64,000 bases of DNA. It comes from Gordonia oryzae (GTDB lineage Bacteria; Actinomycetota; Actinomycetes; Mycobacteriales; Mycobacteriaceae). The notes beneath the pieces were generated by a model. That model worked only from the letters and a program-made list of their open reading frames with translations, was not told where the DNA came from and made no database searches. The DNA lies in the NCBI RefSeq assembly GCF_003797185.1, contig NZ_RKMH01000002.1, forward strand, positions 186,001 through 250,000. The letters are read 5' to 3'. A program made the translations under genes and the position numbers. This document shows, piece by piece, positions 60,173 through 64,000 of this stretch; the stretch's first letter is position 1; each line of letters starts with the position of its first letter.

Positions 60173-60507
60173 GCGAGAAGACGACCCGCCGCATCGTGAA
60201 CCTCCGCTCCGGCGGCGAGGAGTCTGTTGGCCAGTGCGAGCGTTGCGGCCGGTGGGGCACCACGATCCATCACCGCAAGAACAGGTCCCAGGGTGGCGAG
60301 TGGTCACCGGTGAACTGCGTGGCGTTGTGCGGTGACGGCGTCCGAGGTTGCCATGGGTGGGCAACAGTGAACCCGAACGCCGCCCACGACGAGGGTTTTC
60401 ACGTTCGCCCATGGGAAGACCCAGCGAGCGTCCCGGTCAAGTTATTCCTCTATGGCCGTGCCTATTTGGGCGATGACGGCTGTGTTGCTTCGAAGGAGTT
60501 GGGATGA
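60169..60507 (+). CDS. HNH-type endonuclease-like protein
   Basis: A 112-residue protein with CERCGRW, THHRKNRSQGG-type HH motif, NCVALCGDGVRGCHGW and NAAHDEGFHV, which fit an HNH nuclease with zinc ribbon. It is small, as in phage-encoded HNH proteins. ATGA overlap with whiB. Confidence 0.8.
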   Translation: MSEKTTRRIVNLRSGGEESVGQCERCGRWGTTIHHRKNRSQGGEWSPVNCVALCGDGVRGCHGWATVNPNAAHDEGFHVRPWEDPASVPVKLFLYGRAYLGDDGCVASKELG

Positions 60508-60971
60508 AAGACGATCCAGCAGCACTTATCCGGGAGTGCACATCACAGATCAGGGCCGTGGTCGATGACCTCCTGACCGATCTCGCGGAGACGGAGAACG
60601 CGCGCCAGAGTGCCCAGGCGAAGGTGTTCGCTCCGCAGCTACCGGAGCCTGACCCCACCAAACCGGCGAATTGGCGGTTCGCGGCCGACGTGATCGCGGC
60701 GGCGGATGGGTTTTCGCGATTCCGGGCGGACGACACGTTGGTGGTGGTTCACCTACGTCGCGAAGCCGACCGTCTCGAAGCCGCCCAGCAGCAGGCCGAC
60801 GCGGATGAGGAGCTGATCGAGAAGGCGGCGCGGGTGCTATACGAGCGCACAGATTGGTCAGGATGTGCAGGGTCGGCCTGGGATGCACTCGACAGCGCGT
60901 ATCAGAAGCCGTGGATCGACATGGCCCGTGCCCTCCATGCCGCCAACCTCCTACGGGACGGTGAGAAGTGA
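60504..60971 (+). CDS. Phage hypothetical protein ending in the DGEK junction
   Basis: A 155-residue helical protein (RAVVDDLLTDLAETENAR, EELIEKAARVLYERTDWSG). The late part, with a tryptophan pair, is a pattern often seen in short phage helix-hairpin proteins. Its last residues (RDGEK) belong to a repeated gene-junction segment. Confidence 0.7.
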   Translation: MKDDPAALIRECTSQIRAVVDDLLTDLAETENARQSAQAKVFAPQLPEPDPTKPANWRFAADVIAAADGFSRFRADDTLVVVHLRREADRLEAAQQQADADEELIEKAARVLYERTDWSGCAGSAWDALDSAYQKPWIDMARALHAANLLRDGEK

Positions 60972-61483
60972 TCCTCCAGTCAGCTATCGAGCAGCACCGC
61001 CGTGAGCAGAACCCCGAAGGATATTGGGACGACGACCTGGGCAGCATCGACGACTATGCGCCGTTTGCCATGGCCCGCATTGTCGGCGGCATAGTAGCAA
61101 GCGAGCTTGGCGAGCTCGTCTCGTGGAGCAGCTTCGACAACTGCCGTGAGCATGGGCTCACGGTATCGACTCCGGGCGGGTGGACATTCTGCTGGTACGA
61201 GCACCGCAACTCGGACGTGGTTCACATTGAGGGTTGCCCTACCAGCGAAGTGCGCGAGTGGGGGCCGTATGGCGGTGATGACAAGTGGGACACCCTGGCC
61301 GAATTCTGGCCCGAGACCTATGAAGCCGTGGCGAAGTGTCTCGTCGAGATGATTCGCCACACCATCGAGTCTTCAACTCGGCGTGCTGATTTGAAGGCGA
61401 TCGGCCTGCGTCACGGGAATGTCGAACTGGAGCGTCGACGACACTGGGCGTCATTTGCGCGGGACGGCGGTGACCACGCATGA
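60968..61483 (+). CDS. Phage hypothetical protein
   Basis: A 171-residue soluble protein (APFAMARIVGGIVASELGEL, GWTFCWYEHRNSDVVHIEG). Two tryptophan/tyrosine clusters suggest a binding surface. GTG at 60968 lies in the junction repeat; the end reads RDGGDHA. Confidence 0.7.
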   Translation: MILQSAIEQHRREQNPEGYWDDDLGSIDDYAPFAMARIVGGIVASELGELVSWSSFDNCREHGLTVSTPGGWTFCWYEHRNSDVVHIEGCPTSEVREWGPYGGDDKWDTLAEFWPETYEAVAKCLVEMIRHTIESSTRRADLKAIGLRHGNVELERRRHWASFARDGGDHA

Positions 61484-62058
61484 GTTCGATGTTCGCAGAC
61501 GCGTTCGCCGCAATGGGCGACGGGAAGCATCAGCCCTCTCGGAGGAATGGTTGGCTTGGCGGTGAGAGCCAGGATAAGGGCAGTAGGCAGCGCGAGACTC
61601 GCTGGCTCACTCCGAGCCCGATTGTCGATGCCCTGGGTGCCTTCGACCTGGATCCATGCGGGGCGCCTGGGCACACTTTGGCCCGTCGCACCTTCCAGAT
61701 CGACGACGGGCAAGATGGCCTGGAGTTGCCGTGGGTGGGTCGGGTATTCCTGAATCCGCCATACGGCAAGCTCACCCTGCCATTCATGCGAAAGATGGCC
61801 GATCACGGGAACGGGACGGCACTCATCTTTGCGCGCACCGAAACGGCAATGTTTTTCGAGACTGTTTGGGACAGGGCGACCGCGATCCTCTTCCTCAAGG
61901 GCAGGGTGACGTTTCTTGACGCCCAGGGCGCGCCAGCGAAAGCCAACTCGGGTGCCCCTTCATGCCTGGTCGCATATGGGGCTGCTGATGCCACGGCACT
62001 GTATGAGTGCGGGCTAGATGGGATGTTCATTCGCCTGCGGGACGGCGGTGAGAAGTGA
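61480..62058 (+). CDS. Phage DNA N6-adenine methyltransferase (Dam-type)
   Basis: A 192-residue methylase. RWLTPSPIVDALGAFDLDPCG is the SAM-binding start and FLNPPYGK is the catalytic NPPY motif. It matches the small phage N6-adenine methylase family. It probably protects phage DNA from host restriction. ATGA overlap; the end reads RDGGEK. Confidence 0.88.
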   Translation: MSSMFADAFAAMGDGKHQPSRRNGWLGGESQDKGSRQRETRWLTPSPIVDALGAFDLDPCGAPGHTLARRTFQIDDGQDGLELPWVGRVFLNPPYGKLTLPFMRKMADHGNGTALIFARTETAMFFETVWDRATAILFLKGRVTFLDAQGAPAKANSGAPSCLVAYGAADATALYECGLDGMFIRLRDGGEK

Positions 62059-62351
62059 TGGCTCTCAATCCGAAGATCACCTGGCTTCTTGGGAAGCCCA
62101 TTAACCCGTGTGGATGCCATGTGTGCGAGAACGAGTGGCTTCGCATCATGGATGAACTCGATCCTGATGGATGGATGAGTCGCCTGTCGCGGGGAATGAT
62201 TTTGTGCCCCGAGTGTGGTTGCAAGCGCTGTCCACGTGCGACCTATCACGAGCATTCGTGTACGCGCAGCAATGATTCGGGCCAGCAGGGATCGATATAC
62301 GGCGGATTTGACGCTGGCGAGGGCGAGCCCGTGGACGGCGGTGAGAAGTGA
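62058..62351 (+). CDS. Phage protein with cysteine clusters
   Basis: A 97-residue protein with CGCHVCEN and CPECGCKRCP, probably binding zinc. GTG at 62055 or ATG at 62058 sits in the junction repeat. It ends PVDGGEK. Function unknown. Confidence 0.65.
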   Translation: MALNPKITWLLGKPINPCGCHVCENEWLRIMDELDPDGWMSRLSRGMILCPECGCKRCPRATYHEHSCTRSNDSGQQGSIYGGFDAGEGEPVDGGEK

Positions 62352-62545
62352 TGGGGAACCTTAGCATTCGCAGTGGCTCACCACTGGACATTGAGGTCGA
62401 CAGTTTCGACGAGGTGGTCATCGACGAGATGTACTGGCTCACCTTAGATGAGGCCGAGGCGCTGGCTGAAGGGATTCTGTGTGCGGTAACGCTTATCCGC
62501 GAGCGTCGGCACAGCAAGCCCGTGGACGGCGGTGAATCCCGATGA
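62351..62545 (+). CDS. Small acidic phage protein
   Basis: A 64-residue protein (SIRSGSPLDIEVDSFDEVV, LTLDEAEALAEGILCAV). GTG at 62348 or ATG at 62351. It ends PVDGGESR, part of the junction repeat. Confidence 0.62.
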   Translation: MGNLSIRSGSPLDIEVDSFDEVVIDEMYWLTLDEAEALAEGILCAVTLIRERRHSKPVDGGESR

Positions 62546-62730
62546 GCATGATGCACATTGCCTACGAGATTGACCGGCTGGCCGCACAGGCCAAGCGTGG
62601 CACCGAGCACGAAGACCATGACGGCTCGACATTCCCTCACGACCATTTCGGCCTGTATTGCGGGTGCGGGGCAGCGCTGGTGGATGCGTCCATGTTGCCG
62701 AGCGAGGAAGAGGACGGTGAATCCCGATGA
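62542..62730 (+). CDS. Small phage protein
   Basis: A 62-residue protein with His and Cys residues (HEDHDGSTFPHDHFGLYCGCG), perhaps metal-binding. ATGA overlap. It ends EEDGESR. Confidence 0.6.
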   Translation: MSMMHIAYEIDRLAAQAKRGTEHEDHDGSTFPHDHFGLYCGCGAALVDASMLPSEEEDGESR

Positions 62731-62996
62731 CCTGGCATCCCATCACCTGCGCCGAGCGTGAAGCACTCATCGACCAGGTGGGCCGTTCCTACAACGGGCC
62801 AGCAGCGCCGTACGTCCCAATCAGTGGCCGGAGTGATCTCGGCGGCGAATACGGCGATCCCTGCATCCTCACCATCTGGGGACATAGGGAGACGAAAGCG
62901 CCTCTGCTCAAGGACATTCGATACCCGGCACCCGATTTCGATGGGCATGATTCGCGCCCGTGTGAACACTACCGATGGGAGGAGGAATCCCGTTGA
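62727..62996 (+). CDS. Small phage protein
   Basis: An 89-residue protein (EREALIDQVGRSYNGPAAPY, GDPCILTIWGHRETKAPLL). ATGA overlap. It ends WEEESR. No family recognised. Confidence 0.62.
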   Translation: MTWHPITCAEREALIDQVGRSYNGPAAPYVPISGRSDLGGEYGDPCILTIWGHRETKAPLLKDIRYPAPDFDGHDSRPCEHYRWEEESR

Positions 62997-63229
62997 GCGA
63001 CAGTGAAGCCCTAGCGGTCGAACAGTTCCCGGTCGAATACCGGGAGACCATGATCATCGCCTACCCGGTCATCGCGCAAATGAGCCGCAATGAGTTCTAC
63101 TTCGCGAGCAGCCGTGCTCGTGACGAGGCGTTCGCTCGTGTGCTCGCCGCGAAGAACCTACGCCGCACACACGAGATGTTCCTGGAAGACCTGATGAAAG
63201 ACGTGGAGAGGCGGACAAGGGATGAGTGA
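62993..63229 (+). CDS. Small phage protein with TTG start
   Basis: A 78-residue helical protein (VEYRETMIIAYPVIAQMSRN, TRDE end). TTG at 62993 overlaps the previous stop and has GGAGGA upstream, better than an ATG at 62975. Confidence 0.62.
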   Translation: MSDSEALAVEQFPVEYRETMIIAYPVIAQMSRNEFYFASSRARDEAFARVLAAKNLRRTHEMFLEDLMKDVERRTRDE

Positions 63230-63554
63230 CAACGTGATTGATACCGAACATCTCGAACGTCAGCGAGAGTTCTCGCTCCGCACATTCGGGCCGGGTCAGC
63301 GGCTAGCGGGGGTTCTCGACCACATTCGTAAGGAACTCAAGGAGATTGAGGACAGCCCGGACGACATCACCGAATGGGCCGACCTGATCATTCTGGCGTT
63401 CGACGGCGCTATGCGATCTGGCCACGAACCCCAAGACATCATCGACGCGATCAAAACCAAGCAGACGAAGAACGAGCAGCGGGAGTGGCCAGACTGGCGG
63501 ACTCAAGACCCGAACAAGGCCATCGAGCACGTGCGAGAGGCGGACAGGGGATGA
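63222..63554 (+). CDS. DUF550 / MazG-like protein
   Basis: A 110-residue protein with RKELKEIEDSPDDITEWADLIILAFDGAMR, typical of DUF550 proteins with a MazG-like all-alpha fold (ExxE...D). The family probably hydrolyses dNTPs or similar nucleotides. It overlaps the previous gene by 8 bases. Confidence 0.82.
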   Translation: MSDNVIDTEHLERQREFSLRTFGPGQRLAGVLDHIRKELKEIEDSPDDITEWADLIILAFDGAMRSGHEPQDIIDAIKTKQTKNEQREWPDWRTQDPNKAIEHVREADRG

Positions 63555-63796
63555 GCGACCCAGCCGTGGAGGCGGCATGGAGGGCATTCGGTGCGCTGTG
63601 GCCAGACCAAGGCCACTTCGAGTTTGACTTTGATTCGAAAGACTATGCGCTGCTCACCGCCCGCGAGATGGCCGCACCGATCCGGGAGCTGCACAAGCCA
63701 CGTGGCAGCGGCAGGTTTCAAGAATGCATTGAATGCCACACGCCGTGGCCCTGTGCCACAGCGCGTCTCGTCTACACCGAGGAGGAACTGTCGTGA
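63551..63796 (+). CDS. Small phage protein
   Basis: An 81-residue protein with a CIECHTPWPC cysteine group near the end. ATGA overlap with the previous gene. Function unknown. Confidence 0.62.
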   Translation: MSDPAVEAAWRAFGALWPDQGHFEFDFDSKDYALLTAREMAAPIRELHKPRGSGRFQECIECHTPWPCATARLVYTEEELS

Positions 63797-64000
63797 GTGA
63801 CGCAGAAGATCGGGCACAGGAATTGCTGTCCTACTACGACTCGTGCCGCGGACGCGGCACGACCATCGCACTCACGGCGGACACCACTGACACCATCCGC
63901 GACCTCATAGCCGACCTCACCAAGGCCCGCAACGTGATCGAGCAGGTGCGGGAGGTAGTCGCCGAGATGTTGGAACAGCTCGTTTCTGGGCCGGAGCGTC
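63793..64000 (+). CDS. Phage helical protein, partial
   Basis: A GTG-started frame of at least 69 residues running off the right edge (SDAEDRAQELLSYYDSCRG, TIRDLIADLTKARNVIEQV). It is coupled to the previous gene. Helical or coiled-coil; no family recognised. Confidence 0.6.
   Translation, partial: MSDAEDRAQELLSYYDSCRGRGTTIALTADTTDTIRDLIADLTKARNVIEQVREVVAEMLEQLVSGPER

Larger units (their letters stand above)
60955..63559 (+). repeat. Repeated gene-junction sequences in the early lytic operon
   Basis: The same short sequence recurs at successive gene borders: GGGACGGTGAGAAGTGAT (60955), GGGACGGCGGTGA (61461), GGGACGGCGGTGAGAAGTG (62039), GTGGACGGCGGTGAGAAGTG (62331), GTGGACGGCGGTGAATCCC (62522), GAGGACGGTGAATCCC (62710) and GGAGGAATCCCG (62981). 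A second type, GAGGCGGACAAGGGATGAG, occurs at 63208 and 63537. Each holds the end of one gene and the ribosome site and start of the next, so unlike proteins share the tails DGGEK or GESR. Confidence 0.85.

Overview
The window is high-GC actinobacterial DNA from a mycolic-acid-containing genus, most likely Gordonia or a close relative. The basis is gene content and order. It carries two MspA-type mycomembrane porins, an MprA-MprB-PepD-MoaB2 cluster, a Cys-free L32, a Ruc-type zinc ribbon protein, and a galU / gephyrin-like MoeA / rimJ / GlpR-SepX series that follows the Rv0958-Rv0996 order of Mycobacterium tuberculosis with local insertions. No search could be run, so the genus is an inference.

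Chromosomal part, 1-44700. At 79-3601 is a MoxR/BchI-type AAA ATPase with its VWA partner. It is followed by a frameshifted membrane gene, a DUF1707 protein, an EthR-like TetR repressor divergent from an MFS exporter with two palindromic operators between them, an AEC transporter, a DUF4190 protein whose stop codon lies in a MITE-like element, and rpmF. At 9851-13327 an SDR is divergent from a translationally coupled AurF-like diiron oxygenase and FprB-like ferredoxin/reductase. At 13607-21607 is assimilatory nitrate/nitrite reduction: nirB-nirD, and a convergent 1393-residue nitrate reductase fused to a CysJ-like flavoprotein. Next come mprA-mprB-pepD-moaB2, two tandem MspA porins, a CopB-type P-type ATPase with a CsoR-like box at its start, an MscL with a long Pro-rich tail, an SAF-domain protein, nhaA, ruc, 5-FTHF cyclo-ligase, galU, glp (moeA-like) and rimJ. 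An inserted block follows (membrane protein, NarL-type two-component pair, decayed gene), then glpR/sepX and a tRNA-Ala(CGC).

Prophage part, about 44660 to beyond the right edge. A tyrosine integrase abuts the 3' end of the tRNA-Ala gene. From the immunity repressor (50558-51535) leftward to the integrase all genes are on the minus strand and tightly packed, as expected for lysogenic expression. This arm carries a 7-TM protein, a frameshifted DUF2510 gene, a small membrane protein, and a three-gene set that looks like a toxin-antitoxin-chaperone (TAC) module: RelE/HigB-like toxin, XRE antitoxin and SecB-like chaperone. An ImmA/IrrE protease, a membrane-anchored protein, a DUF3263 protein and a lipoprotein come after it. 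A 166-bp intergenic region rich in GTTACA/TGTAAC and other palindromes separates this arm from a rightward early lytic operon. That operon has a Cro-like protein, GIY-YIG-like protein, antirepressor, HTH proteins, DUF2303, a dual-specificity phosphatase, a Sak4-like ATPase, WhiB, an HNH protein, a Dam-type methylase, DUF550 and many small overlapping genes. No structural genes are seen and the right attachment site lies outside the window.

The strongest candidates for something new are the prophage TAC-like module, the repeated gene-junction cassettes in the early lytic operon (60955-63559), the MITE-like element, and the gephyrin-like Glp/GlpR division locus interrupted by a two-component block.
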